Positions 39,403 to 50,458 of a DNA stretch of 64,000 nucleotides are shown in pieces. Below the pieces are notes generated by a model. The model was not told the DNA's origin. It saw only the letters and a list, made by a program, of their open reading frames with translations, and did not search any database. Origin of the DNA: Lactarius indigo (taxonomy: Eukaryota > Basidiomycota > Agaricomycetes > Russulales > Russulaceae); NCBI GenBank assembly GCA_025766275.1, contig JAFKAC010000096.1, positions 1-64,000 of the forward strand, given 5' to 3'. Position 1 is the first letter of the stretch. Every line of letters starts with the position of its first letter. Position numbers and translations under genes: made by a program.

Positions 39403-42116
39403 GTTGAGGGGGAAACAGGATGGGTGCTACAATATGGCGTCCTGACAAGATGGATAAAACTCAGTGCACCGTGACAGAGTCGAGCTGCTATAGATCCTCA
39501 CCTTGATCTTCACAGTACCTCCCACCGAGACACCAAGTGGTGATTAAATCCGAGTCGTTCTCCTTTTTGTTTTTTTTTTCTGCCCCATTTCGGGACTGCG
39601 TGACGGCACGAGGTTGATCACCAGGCCCCGCCAGAGACGTGACGAGAATCAACGAAATGCACTTACGTTACGCACACCATTCCGATTTCAATATAATTCC
39701 CATACCAGCTCATCTCGTGCTGGCATACCGTGGGAGGTCTCGGCCATCTCCGGATCGCTCTGGTAGTGTCCCAGTGGGACTCCGCTCAGAGGCAATACGC
39801 ATTAAAACCCGAGCATAGTTTTTCTGGGATTCGAAGCCAGGACCCTCTCGCGCAAAAGGTGGAGACCACTTCACAGGTATGGTGCACGTACAAGACGGAC
39901 GGTGCTGCCTTTGGTGCGATAGGTGACATTTCGTGACAAGTCATGACAAGAATTTGCAAAGGTACCACGCTCGTTCCGCTATCATTCCGGGCCAATGAGT
40001 GGCCAAAGGTTTTGCCGTCCCTCTCCGCTGTCATGGCCAAGTGGCCCCTCCCATGTTGTCCGCCTCGTTTCCAGTGCTGCCTTTGTTCGTCATCTGTCTC
40101 TCGGTTTCCACAGTGCACTTCACCGTGGGATCGCCATCACCACGTCGGCTCTCCTACCAGAGCGATGGCACGATTGACTCTGTATGTTTCTTTACTGCAC
40201 TCGTCTTTGTCTCTATGCCCGGTTCCCTCCATCTCCTGGGCCTTTCCCCCTCGCTTGCAACACCCTCCGCGCTAACCGATTCCACACCTCTTGTCTTCAT
40301 CGTCACATTCTGCTCGCGGACCACTCTCCTCGAATTCTCTTGTTTACACTTCTTATAATACTCCCACTCGTCCTTTCCCCCGCACCTCCCTCCTTTCTAC
40401 GGTCTCGATCTTAGGTACTGACTTCCGTCTATAACCACATCTTTCCCGCTAAATATATCTGTTACCATGTCTCACTCACTTTCCTTCTTGCTATCGGCGT
40501 AGGATGACCTTCCCTTCTTTACAGTGCCTTTACACGTTTGCTTTTCACTACCATTTACACGGTCGTAGATCAAGAGGGTATTGTTACTGTAAATTCCCAA
40601 GCATACACGAGGCCTTCTTTCCCTCACTCAAATTGCGTGGGCTCAGGTCCAGATCGAGCAATGAGTAGAGAAACTTGGAGTGCATACTTACAGAATCCAT
40701 CGGCCTTGCCTGAAGTCCTGGACTTGGCGTCTCGGCGTCCCCGTAGATGAGATTTTCCGAGCACGGTCCGGTAGAGCCGCATCCTCTTGCGGGGTCAAGC
40801 ATGTAAGTTCACACATTATTTTTATCTTTTACCCACTCGCCGATGTACTGACGGTATCGAATCGAGCGGCGCGTGTCGGGAAAACATTCAGACTGTCAAG
40901 AATCTGTGCGTACAGTAGCACCCCCGCCAAGTTTATCTTCATCGAGCATGTTGTCGCGCAGATCCCGGAGATGACCGTCACCCACCCTTGCTTCATTCCA
41001 GCACGGGATAGTCTCCAAACCATTCATATCTCCATCATATAGGTGCGCGTTCGTATTTCCTCCGCACTCAGAAGGCGCGCTGGACAGAAGCAGGGACACA
41101 ATATCGACATCGCATTCCCCCCCACACAAACCATCCTACTGGCACCTGCCAGACCTTACTCGTCTGGTACCTCTTCCTCCTTCTGCGCCCACGGCTATCT
41201 TGGGCTTGTCACATGACCAGCTAGCATTGCCGGCTACCTTGCAACAGTACAGTATACATACTCCGAGCGGACTTACAAGTGTATTTGGATCTTCTCCGCT
41301 ACTCTGTAAGGCCACAGCTGGAGTTTGTTTCAGAAATGCCATCATCTCATCTCAAGTTCCCCTGCCTTCGGCTTTCGTCGTCGCGTGAGTTCCTAAACCT
41401 CTTGTCCTAACTTGCTCGTTCTCGCTGTCTTTCTGTCTTAACGTATCCTTTAATCCATCGATCTTTCTCTCGCTTTCTGATGGTCCTGTCGTCGGCGTCC
41501 CTCATCCTCGCTACCAGGTGGCTCGGCTGCTTACGTGGCCCTATCCGTATCACCCTCGCCCTCGTGTCGACACTTTTCGCACTGTCCTCTTGTAATTCTG
41601 CTCCTCATTTACACCTACCACACTCTACTGTGCAATCGCCATCAACATCCGTCCATTGTCAGGAGTGTGGGTGCGATCCTAGTCTCGTGCGTGTTTCTTT
41701 TTCCTGATCTTCTACCTCGCTTATAGCACCCTTTGTTCTCGCCCAATGTTATTTGTTCCATTTCTCTGGGTCCGCCCCCTCGCTGACATCGTCGTATTCT
41801 GTGCTCGTTCCGATAGCAATCACCCTTCCTTTCTTTCGCCTACATATGCCACGACAACTTCCCATCTCTTCTCCTATTCTATTAACTTGGTCCCGCTCAT
41901 ATCGTGAATCGTCTTCGATTGAGCTCTCCCAGTCTTTCCAATGTCATACGCCACATAAATTAGTCTAATAGGATTTCGTACGATCCATGTAACAATAGTC
42001 AAAGGAGATGGTGATTGGTTGACCTGCTGGGCAAGGGCGCAGTTGCACATGAAGAGTGTGCTCTGGATTCCGGTTGACGTGAGAAAGAATCGGAGGTCGT
42101 GTCTACTGCATATTAA
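39403..42116. repeat. Array spacer of unit 5, up to the inversion junction
   Basis: 39540-39985 is not shared with other units and contains a tRNA-like patch. 39990-40450 resembles the 1320-1750 block. 40600-41130 has spliceable-looking fragments that I cannot identify. 41240-41540 matches 2850-3160, and 41900-42110 matches 24880-25080. Confidence 0.55.
39815..39895 (-). other. tRNA-like Pol III promoter patch (SINE fragment?)
   Basis: On the minus strand, box A-like TGTGAAGTGG is followed 27 nt later by GGCTTCGAATCCC, a near-perfect box B/T-loop with flanking CTGG/CCAG. No full cloverleaf can be drawn, so it is not called as a tRNA. Confidence 0.35.
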
Positions 42117-44152
42117 GGTAATAGAAGAAATCGCTGCCTGGTCGCATAGTGGTGCGTCCCATATAAGGGAAGAGGCTTATTACACGTAAAAGTGCTCAAA
42201 GGATTTTTTTTTTTGGATCCATGTCCGAAAGTTTATTTTCGACAGTTGTTGGTACAATCTCCCGGAACACTCCCCGAGGCCCTGGTCACATTACGTGCAC
42301 AATGGAGGCCACATCCAGTGGGGCCGACAGCGTTGTAGTTTAGGTCGGCGAATGTGCGGGATGTGTCGTCCTTGTGTGGGTCACTGCGGATGCGTATATG
42401 TTGGCAGGCAGTGAAGATTCCGTAGAGCAACCCAGATCAGGGGGAGGAAACGATACGGGATAGGGAAGGAACGGACAAGAGAAGCTGTTGAAATGATGGT
42501 TGCGGGACGGAGTATCACGAGTGGCGCCAGAACTGATGGCGAGGGGAGCAGGAGAAACAAGGACGGCTGGACGAGGCCAAAGTTGAAGGTGGCAACGCTA
42601 CGACTGAGTTTTACTTTAAAAGAAAAACGCTACCATTGACTGACAAAAGTCTTTCTCAGGTCTCCTTAATTGGACCTGACTAGCATGCATTATGCCGAGA
42701 TAAACGAATGAGGAAAATAGCACAGCAGCAGTGCCAGAGAACTTGCCTTGGTGGATTATATCTGGGGGAAGCTAGGGCCTAGTTCCAGAACGGCAAGTAT
42801 AATAAGTAGATGAGGAAAGATGGGGAGTAGGCGTGGGATAAGGAGGTGAAAGAAGCGGTGGAGTGCTATCAGAACGGGCACACGACGACGATGAGGTGGA
42901 CCCGGCGAAACGGAATAGATAACATATAGGCGAGAACAATACGACCGGTAAATGAGGGGTGGTAGATCAAGGAAAAGAAATACCCATGGAATAGGACCAC
43001 GCCCATGCACCAGGAAAAGAGTGGCGGTGTGGTGACGAATGTACGGTAGAGTGTGCGGTGGGTGTACGAAAGGAGCAGATAACGAGGACGATGCGGAAAT
43101 ATGTCGACACGAGGGGCAGACGGCGAGGGCAATGGGAACAGGGTCACGCCAGCAATTGAGCCACATAGTAGCGAGGGCAACGGCGATGAAAAAATCATTA
43201 GCAAGCGAGAGGAAGAGCCTGGGGCAAGGCCTGATGGAGCGATGGGTTAAAATATACGCTCTAGATGAGACAGAGAGACGGCGAGAGTGAGCGAGTTAGG
43301 AGGTGTCTGGGTCTGACAGCGATGATTGGGCCCATTGATGGCACCCTGCGAATGTAGTGCTGGGGGTATCATTGACCAAACCTGGCTCGCCCTGGGATCA
43401 AGAATGCGTAGGCGACACGCAGATAGATCCAGCAAGAAAGAGGCGGGTTGTGCACACGGAGAAATGGAATGCGAGGGGAATAGAACGGGGACGGGAACGG
43501 AACGAGAAGGCGGGGTGACAAAATAAGAGGTAGCAAATCCAAGAGCAATTCAGGAAGACAGAGGGCGTTGCAACTCGCGAGTGAGGTCTAGTGAAGGCGA
43601 AGGCCAAAGTAATTGAATCGTTCGGGGACCAGGGAGAGAGGGAAAGAGGAACACAGTGGAAAAGAAAGAAAAAGGAACATACACGAGAATTAGACTGTGG
43701 CTTCGGCACCCGGTCGAAGCGCGACGTGGCGATGGTGTGGTGATAGCGATAGCCCAGTGGAGTGGCCCATGTGGACAAAAATAGATGATGATGGCCCGAA
43801 TAAAGGAGGACATCAAACGGGCATATATGCAGGATGGGGAGGGGTTGAAAAGTTGACATGAGGCGAATGGACTTAGAGGTCACGAGTGTACGCACCGTAT
43901 CCTGCAGCGTGGCATGTTTGAGACGTAGGCCAGGTGCCAGTGCACGACAAGAAACGAGGCTGGGCCACGAAGTTATCAAGGCCGCGGGATCACAACATAG
44001 AGCAGTGACAGTGTTGAGAGCGATGCCGGAACAAGTTGGTTTGCACGTACTCTAGTGGGGTTCAAGTTGTAGATCAAATGTCATTGTATGTGAGAGGCTA
44101 GTAATTAGATGCGCCGCGCCCTTCTCGTGATCTGGATGTCATATGTGTCACA
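42117..44152. repeat. Inverted array spacer preceding gene F
   Basis: Same blocks as the left units but reverse-complemented: Pol III-like copy (42136-42214), 42230-42700, 42980-43300, a shortened 43300-43400 block (about 0.9 kb missing compared with 58430-59480), then 43540-44140. No gene is supported. Confidence 0.65.
42136..42214 (+). ncRNA. Possible Pol III element, copy 4
   Basis: Plus-strand copy with TCGCATAGTGG at box A and eleven Ts at 42204-42214; box B is degraded. Confidence 0.28.
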
Positions 44153-44579
44153 TGTCACGGCTCAGCGGGGCCGTTCTGCTTCCGGACTTCGATGACATCC
44201 CGCAGGGCTTTTCGCAAGAAGCTCTGGATAACCTAGATGAGATGGAAGAAGGTGATGATCAGGTTCAAGAGTTTCAACTTATGCCGGGGAGGTCGGGGAA
44301 CTTGGCGTGCAAGTGATATGAAAAGAACGGATCGCTGTCACGGTAATTGAACTAAGAGTAGACAGAGCCTTGGACAGGGCTACTCCTACGAATACAGGAT
44401 ATTACTTATACTCGTACAAGACTGGGGTTTACTAAATTATTTTCTAGGGACAATACGGAGACGCCACTTCTGGCAGTGAGCCAGCATACATCACGGAATC
44501 ATGGAGAGCATCAGCCTTGGCATCAGCAGAAGCGAGTCACATCTGTCACTTCACATGGTAATGTCACGGTGGCGTGACA
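44153..44579 (-). mobile_element. Solo LTR of an E2-related Gypsy element
   Basis: It starts TGTCACGGCTCAGCGG, like TGTTACGGACCAGCGG in E2, and ends GTGGCGTGACA, like GTGGGCGTGACA. The inner TTATACTCGTACA(A)GACTGGGGTTT segment is shared. It is 427 bp against 342 bp, so it belongs to a sister family. The flanks TCACA/TCACG are an imperfect 5-bp duplication. Confidence 0.7.
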
Positions 44580-44727
44580 TCACGTGGCCTGGAAGGTATG
44601 GCACCGTCAACTGAATGGAGGGGGGATGGCTCTGGGCCTGTGCACCTTGCTCAGGCTGTGTACTGATAATTTGTTTTTCTTAGGATTGCTTTATATATAT
44701 TGAGATCACTTCATGCATACCCAGATC
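44580..44727 (+). promoter_or_regulatory. Displaced promoter region of gene F
   Basis: Matches the sequence upstream of gene G (55000-55130), including TTTATATATATTGA (TATA at 44690-44701). The Copia element begins at 44728, so this region is now about 5.7 kb from the gene F ATG. Confidence 0.55.
44723..44727. repeat. Copia target-site duplication (left copy)
   Basis: AGATC, repeated at 50393-50397. Confidence 0.9.
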
Positions 44728-45378
44728 TGCTGAATTGCGCTGTGAGCCCGACTTGCGGGGGAGCGTCCGGCACCGGGATCCTGTCAGGACCGCACCGGGC
44801 CGATGGCCCGGGGGAGTCGTCTCGCCTCAGCGCGAGCGATCCTCAACACTAATTTTTGGACTACGGCCTTCGGCCGTTACTATACCAGTGTGGTTTAACT
44901 TCGTATTGATCAATGTCGTTGTTAGGATACGTTCTCGGATCAAGCGCGAGCACGCCGAGCCCGACGTCACAAGGGCCACGGCCACATACCCTCTTAACTC
45001 GCAACCTCAATTCCTTCGTTCCACGTTCGGTTTCGGCTTCGGTCTTCGTTTCCGTATGATCCCATGATGAGTAGTTATGACCTTTTGCCTCAATTGAGAG
45101 GCTCTACGATATACTTACCTTACGACGCGCTCACACATGTTTGATGGCTTGTGATTACTTACGACTCGTATTTACAAATAAACAAAAAACCTAGTAGTAT
45201 AAAGTGTATGGATTCAGACTGGAATGTACAATCACCTTGTTGTTCTCGAAAATCCGTCCGACTTTCAGCTGCGCTTCACTATCTATTCGACTCACTCATC
45301 TCGTCCTCCCGTTCTAGCTCGGGTCCGCGTGTCACCTCCGTGTCACGTGTAACGCGTCACACTCTTGTCGCGTTATTA
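44728..45378 (+). repeat. Copia 5' LTR (651 bp)
   Basis: TGCTGAATTGCG...CGCGTTATTA. Contains TATAAAG at 45198-45204 and a hairpin ACGGCC-TTC-GGCCGT. Confidence 0.94.
45198..45204 (+). promoter_or_regulatory. Copia TATA box
   Basis: TATAAAG in the LTR, about 180 nt before its end. It is duplicated in the 3' LTR at 50212, where it points toward gene F. Confidence 0.5.
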
Positions 45379-45396
45379 GGTTATGGGCCCTGCGCC
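45379..45396 (+). other. Copia primer-binding site (half-tRNA-iMet type)
   Basis: GGTTATGGGCCCTGCGCC starts directly at the LTR edge. It is complementary to the anticodon arm of initiator tRNA-Met (anticodon CAT within GGGCCCATAACC), not to a tRNA 3' end. This is the priming mode known for Drosophila copia and yeast Ty5. Confidence 0.75.
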
Positions 45397-45477
45397 CCAA
45401 GCCTAGGACACACGTACGAGTTCGAGTCATCTATTATAAACGCTTATCTATTTTTTGATTAATCGGCATCTCTCGTC

Positions 45478-48400
45478 ATGAGTGACGAACGTCTCAACAT
45501 TCCCAAGTTGGCCGCGGACGGATCCAACTGGGTGGTTTATCGCGATCGGATGATTTGGGCGATGAGCTCGCGTATGCTCTCCGAACATCTGACTAACGCA
45601 TCTATGCCCCAGACTTATTCGGCAGCTGGTACTGTAAACGGAATCACTGCACCAGACCGATGGGCCTTTGGGGAGGCAGCAGTGAAGCAGGCTATTGCCG
45701 CTTCAGTCCCCGATTCCATTTTCAACCGCATCAAGACAAGCACACGTGCCAAAGACGTCTGGGACGCCCTGAAGGCATTATTCGAGGGACGCACTCAAAT
45801 GATAGTTGTGGATCTACGTCGGCAAATTCAATCGCTAAAGTGTGGAGAAGACGAGAATGTACGCACCCATTTCGACACCATCGCAAATCTACGCGAACAG
45901 TTGGCTGCAATGGGCAAGACAATTCCGGACGACGAATACGCGTCAATCTTGCTCGGATCTCTCCCAATCACATACGACTCCACAACATCAGCAATGTCCA
46001 CTACGGCTGCGCTTACCGGAACTGCGCTTACCCCAACAACAGTGATACGCTTGGTCACTGACGAATTCGACAGACGCGTCCTCAAAGCGGACAAGAAAGA
46101 GCCTCAAAATGAAGCGCTCGCAGCAGATGCCAGCCGGAAGGGCAAGTCCAAGAAGGACATTGAATGCTTCAACTGCAAGAAACGCGGCCATGTCAGAGCC
46201 GACTGTTGGGCAAAAGGAGGAGGAAAGGAAGGCCAAGGACCGAAAAGGAAGGGTCAAGATGGCGCCGCCTCGGCAGAACAACAATCGCAGCCGGACATCG
46301 AGGCCTGGGCTGCAATCGAAGAAATTGAAGATCAAGATCAAGATTTAGTTAACTACGCGTACAAACCCCGGACCGAAAGCGAACTCTATGATTCGGGTGC
46401 TTCTTGCCACATGTCCCCTTTCCGCCATCAATTTACCTCTTATCGACCGATCGCCCCACGTCCCATTATGGCAGCTGATAAGCGCCTATTCTTTGCTACT
46501 GGTGTGGGGGATCTGCGTATCCGGGTACCTAACGGCGAGTCATTCACCCCTGTCATTCTTCGCGAAACTCTGCACGCCCCGGATATGGCCCTCACAGTAG
46601 TGTCAATCAGTCGTATTACCAAAGCAGGATTTGCGGTATCCTTTGAAGGAAACGCGTGCAAGATAACAAATCCCAAGGGCAAAGTCGTGGGAAAGATCCC
46701 ATCAAATCACAGCGGCTTGTACCGAGTCGAGCACGTGTGTGGCGCAAGTTCGGCGGATGAGGTAATTGACATCCGCACGCTGCATCGTCGTCTGGGACAC
46801 GTTGCAGCAGACACTATCCGCGCTCTGGTGCGCACTCAGGCAATACAAGGCATTTCCCTTATCGATGATGGACAACCCATTTACTGTGACTCTTGCGAGT
46901 ATGCTAAGGCAACCAGGAAGATCATCAAGAAAGAACGCGAAGGAGCGTTAGCTAGCAACTTTGGAGAAGAAGTACACTCCGACGTCTGGGGGCCGTCGCC
47001 ACTGCAAACTATTGGTGCACGACGCTATTATATCACCTTCACCGACGATCACTCTCGATTCACTCAGATCAAACTCTTGCGCTCAAAGGACGAGGCATTG
47101 CAAGCCTACAAAGATTTCGCGGCTTGGGCTGAAACTCAACATGGCGTCAAGATCAAACGACTTCGCTCAGATCGCGGAGGTGAATATACAAGTGCAGAAT
47201 TCGATCGGTTCCTCAAGGAACAAGGTACGGAACGTCGATTGACCACTCACGATACGCCTCAGCACAACGGAGTGGCCGAGTCCTTGAATCGACGTCTCCT
47301 AGAGCGCGTTCGCGCTATCCTTCATCATAGTGGCCTTCCCAAACATCTCTGGGGGGAGGCAGTACTCTTTGCAACTTGGCTCAAGAACCGCACTTCAACG
47401 CGGGCTCTGGGCAACATCACGCCTTACGAACGGCTCCATGGGCAGAAACCTAACTTGGCTGGAGTGCCCGAATGGGGGCAGCGCGTTTGGGTACATACCG
47501 ACGCAGGATCAAAGCTCGATGCGCGGGCTGTTGAAGGACACTGGGTTGGGTACGACAAGGATAGTACTCACGCCCACAGAATCTATTGGCCGAACAAGAA
47601 TGCGGTCTCAGTTGAGCGGAACATAAGGTTCGCGCCGACAACCGTTACTATTTACACAGCCCCGCAGTCTATCATACAGCCTGGCAACATTATCACTACC
47701 ACGGCACCCCGTCCTCCGCCTTCACTTCCACCCACCATAGCTCCCATTCCAGCCCCAGCTCCAGCGCCACTTGAACCTGAAGATGTCGCCTTACCAGACG
47801 AAGATGGCGACAACGAAGAAGAATATGAAGATGTTGAAGACATACTAGACCCGGAGCCACCGGGTCAGTTCAAAGCGACGCCGAAGAACGGGAAGAGCAA
47901 GACAGCCAGACCACGCTCTTCTGGTGGAACTCCGAGTTATGCTCAAGGAACTCGCTCTTCGAGCCGGAGGAGCAAGCCTTCAGATTACAAGAGGAGACTG
48001 GCAGCTGGTGAGGGCACCGCCGATGGAGAAGAAGACGACGGTGGGAGGAGGCGGAAGAAGAAAGCCGGAGCGACAGCAGCGTTAGCTGATGACTTCGCAG
48101 ACTACGGCCCCGCTGATTGCGAGTTCGTCGCGGGGGTCACACCACTCGTCGCGGAAGCCATTAGCGACATGCAAGGCGATCCGCGGACGGTCAACGAAGC
48201 GCGATCTCGCCGTGACTGGCCTTTGTGGCAGCAGGCGATGGATCGCGAGATGCAGACCCTCGAGGACGCAGGGACCTGGGAAACAGTCCCGCGCCCACCC
48301 GGGAGGAATGTAGTGGGCAGCAAATGGGTCTTCAGGATCAAACGCAAAGCCGACGGGTCTGTTGACAAGTACAAGGCGCGTCTCGTAGCGCGAGGTTTTA

Positions 48401-49866
48401 CACAAGTGTACGGGACCGACTACTTCGAGACCTACTCGCCGGTTGCCAAGCTCACAACTTTCCGCACAATCCTTGCGCTTGCCGCGCAGAAGGATTGGGA
48501 TATCGACTCGTTCGATTTCAATGGAGCGTACCTCAATGGGGAGCTCAGCCCGGAAGAGGATATCTACATGCAAAATCCGCCCGGCTACGATAGCGAAGAA
48601 GGATCTGTCAAGCACCTCAAGAAGTCCCTGTACGGATTGAAACAAGCCGGGCGAAAGTGGTACGATACCCTTAAACGATCGCTCGCTGACCTCGGTTTCC
48701 GCGTTAGTGATGTTGATCCCGGGGTGTTTCACACTCGCATTGGTGAACACCCGGTCGTAATCGCAGTACACGTCGATGACTGCGCCATCACTAGCAGCTC
48801 GGGCGAGGTTCTTCAAGAATGCAAGCGGCGCATCAATGCGCGTCATTCAATCACAGACTTAGGGCCGATCCATTGGCTCCTAGGTATCAAGATAGCCCGG
48901 GATCGCAGTGCGCGCACTATCGCATTGTCGCAAGAATCATACATCGACACTATTATCAAACGATTCAACTTGGGCGACGCAAAACCCATCAACTCCCCCA
49001 TGATCCCAGGCATATCCTATTCCACCAAAGACGCACCCGCGGACAAGACTGACGCGGCGCGCATGGCCAAAGTCCCTTACCGGGAGGCCATCGGCAGTCT
49101 CATGTACGCGTCTGTGGCTACTCGCCCAGACATATCATTCGCCGTTTCAACACTCTCTCAGTTCCTGGAGAACCCGGGGGAGGCTCATTGGGAGGCTGTC
49201 AAGCGCATTTTTCGTTATCTTGCTGGGACGCGAGTTCACGCGTTAACGTACGGGGGAGACCGTCATGTACTTACCGGTTATACGGACGCAGACGGGTCTT
49301 CGCAAGAACATCGGCGAGCCATATCTGGCTTCGCATTCCTCATCGACGGAGGCGCGATTTCGTGGAGCTCTCGCAAACAAGAGCTTGTCGCGCTGTCCAC
49401 CGCAGAAGCTGAATACGTCGCGGCAACTCACGCCGCGAAAGAAGGAATATGGCTTCGTCGTCTCATAGACGAGCTATTCGACGTCATCGACACCCCAACT
49501 ACAATTTACTGTGACAACCAAGCAGCGTTAACACTTGCAACAACCGATAACTTTCACGCAAGAACGAAACACATCGACATTCGATATCATTTCATTCGTC
49601 ACTCAGTTCAGAACGACATATTCAAGCTCATTTATTGTCCCACAGGCGATATGGTCGCCGACCTATTGACTAAAGCGCTTCCAGCGTGGAAGGTCAAGGG
49701 TCACACTACAGCGCTCGGACTGCGCTCGGCTTGCGGGGGAGTGCTGAATTGCGCTGTGAGCCCGACTTGCGGGGGAGCGTCCGGCACCGGGATCCTGTCA
49801 GGACCGCACCGGGCCGATGGCCCGGGGGAGTCGTCTCGCCTCAGCGCGAGCGATCCTCAACACTAA
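45478..49866 (+). CDS. gag-pol: Copia Gag-Pol polyprotein
   Basis: 1462 residues from ATG 45478, 100 nt after the LTR. Order: UBN2-type Gag about 15-200, CCHC knuckle 230-243 (CFNCKKRGHVRADC), protease DSG 305-307, GAG-pre-integrase zinc motif about 435-473 (H436/H441/C470/C473), integrase D502, D565, E601, a Pro/acidic linker about 745-880, reverse transcriptase about 930-1180 with VDD 1099-1101, RNase H about 1264-1400 (TDADGS, AEAEYVA, DNQAA). The order integrase before RT defines Ty1/Copia. The frame runs through the purine tract, and its last 41 residues (from about 1422) are encoded by the 3' LTR. No inactivating change is visible. Confidence 0.95.
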   Translation: MSDERLNIPKLAADGSNWVVYRDRMIWAMSSRMLSEHLTNASMPQTYSAAGTVNGITAPDRWAFGEAAVKQAIAASVPDSIFNRIKTSTRAKDVWDALKALFEGRTQMIVVDLRRQIQSLKCGEDENVRTHFDTIANLREQLAAMGKTIPDDEYASILLGSLPITYDSTTSAMSTTAALTGTALTPTTVIRLVTDEFDRRVLKADKKEPQNEALAADASRKGKSKKDIECFNCKKRGHVRADCWAKGGGKEGQGPKRKGQDGAASAEQQSQPDIEAWAAIEEIEDQDQDLVNYAYKPRTESELYDSGASCHMSPFRHQFTSYRPIAPRPIMAADKRLFFATGVGDLRIRVPNGESFTPVILRETLHAPDMALTVVSISRITKAGFAVSFEGNACKITNPKGKVVGKIPSNHSGLYRVEHVCGASSADEVIDIRTLHRRLGHVAADTIRALVRTQAIQGISLIDDGQPIYCDSCEYAKATRKIIKKEREGALASNFGEEVHSDVWGPSPLQTIGARRYYITFTDDHSRFTQIKLLRSKDEALQAYKDFAAWAETQHGVKIKRLRSDRGGEYTSAEFDRFLKEQGTERRLTTHDTPQHNGVAESLNRRLLERVRAILHHSGLPKHLWGEAVLFATWLKNRTSTRALGNITPYERLHGQKPNLAGVPEWGQRVWVHTDAGSKLDARAVEGHWVGYDKDSTHAHRIYWPNKNAVSVERNIRFAPTTVTIYTAPQSIIQPGNIITTTAPRPPPSLPPTIAPIPAPAPAPLEPEDVALPDEDGDNEEEYEDVEDILDPEPPGQFKATPKNGKSKTARPRSSGGTPSYAQGTRSSSRRSKPSDYKRRLAAGEGTADGEEDDGGRRRKKKAGATAALADDFADYGPADCEFVAGVTPLVAEAISDMQGDPRTVNEARSRRDWPLWQQAMDREMQTLEDAGTWETVPRPPGRNVVGSKWVFRIKRKADGSVDKYKARLVARGFTQVYGTDYFETYSPVAKLTTFRTILALAAQKDWDIDSFDFNGAYLNGELSPEEDIYMQNPPGYDSEEGSVKHLKKSLYGLKQAGRKWYDTLKRSLADLGFRVSDVDPGVFHTRIGEHPVVIAVHVDDCAITSSSGEVLQECKRRINARHSITDLGPIHWLLGIKIARDRSARTIALSQESYIDTIIKRFNLGDAKPINSPMIPGISYSTKDAPADKTDAARMAKVPYREAIGSLMYASVATRPDISFAVSTLSQFLENPGEAHWEAVKRIFRYLAGTRVHALTYGGDRHVLTGYTDADGSSQEHRRAISGFAFLIDGGAISWSSRKQELVALSTAEAEYVAATHAAKEGIWLRRLIDELFDVIDTPTTIYCDNQAALTLATTDNFHARTKHIDIRYHFIRHSVQNDIFKLIYCPTGDMVADLLTKALPAWKVKGHTTALGLRSACGGVLNCAVSPTCGGASGTGILSGPHRADGPGESSRLSASDPQH
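49735..49741 (+). other. Copia polypurine tract
   Basis: GGGGGAG immediately before the 3' LTR. A near copy (CTTGCGGGGGAG) occurs again about 36 nt inside the LTR. Confidence 0.65.
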
Positions 49867-50392
49867 TTTTTGGACTACGGCCTTCGGCCGTTACTATACC
49901 AGTGTGGTTTAACTTCGTATTGATCAATGTCGTTGTTAGGATACGTTCTCGGATCAAGCGCGAGCACGCCGAGCCCGACGTCACAAGGGCCACGGCCACA
50001 TACCCTCTTAACTCGCAACCTCAATTCCTTCGTTCCACGTTCGGTTTCGGCTTCGGTCTTCGTTTCCGTATGATCCCATGATGAGTAGTTATGACCTTTT
50101 GCCTCAATTGAGAGGCTCTACGATATACTTACCTTACGACGCGCTCACACATGTTTGATGGCTTGTGATTACTTACGACTCGTATTTACAAATAAACAAA
50201 AAACCTAGTAGTATAAAGTGTATGGATTCAGACTGGAATGTACAATCACCTTGTTGTTCTCGAAAATCCGTCCGACTTTCAGCTGCGCTTCACTATCTAT
50301 TCGACTCACTCATCTCGTCCTCCCGTTCTAGCTCGGGTCCGCGTGTCACCTCCGTGTCACGTGTAACGCGTCACACTCTTGTCGCGTTATTA
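49742..50392 (+). repeat. Copia 3' LTR (651 bp)
   Basis: Identical by eye to 44728-45378; the pol frame ends inside it at 49866. Confidence 0.94.
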
Positions 50393-50397
50393 AGATC
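50393..50397. repeat. Copia target-site duplication (right copy)
   Basis: AGATC, matching 44723-44727. Confidence 0.9.
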
Positions 50398-50458
50398 TAC
50401 TTTGTTCCGCCCTGTCTGAACCCTCACATCGTCGCACCGGCGTTGTTTCCCCCTTAAC

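Larger units (their letters stand above)
44728..50392 (+). mobile_element. Full-length Ty1/Copia element
   Basis: A 5665-bp element with two 651-bp LTRs that look identical, TSD AGATC, a half-tRNA primer-binding site, a single gag-pol frame and a purine tract. LTR ends are TG...TA rather than the canonical TG...CA. It is inserted in the 5' region of gene F, in the same orientation as that gene. Confidence 0.94.

Noticed and set aside
39815..39895. A functional tRNA gene
   Set aside because: Box A and box B are present, but no acceptor stem or anticodon arm of proper form can be drawn.
40600..41130. A short spliced gene (MSRETWSAYLQNPSALPEVLDLA... and PAKFIFIEHVVAQIPEM...)
   Set aside because: Fragments have plausible splice sites, but no complete frame can be assembled and nothing is recognisable, so only the spacer is annotated.
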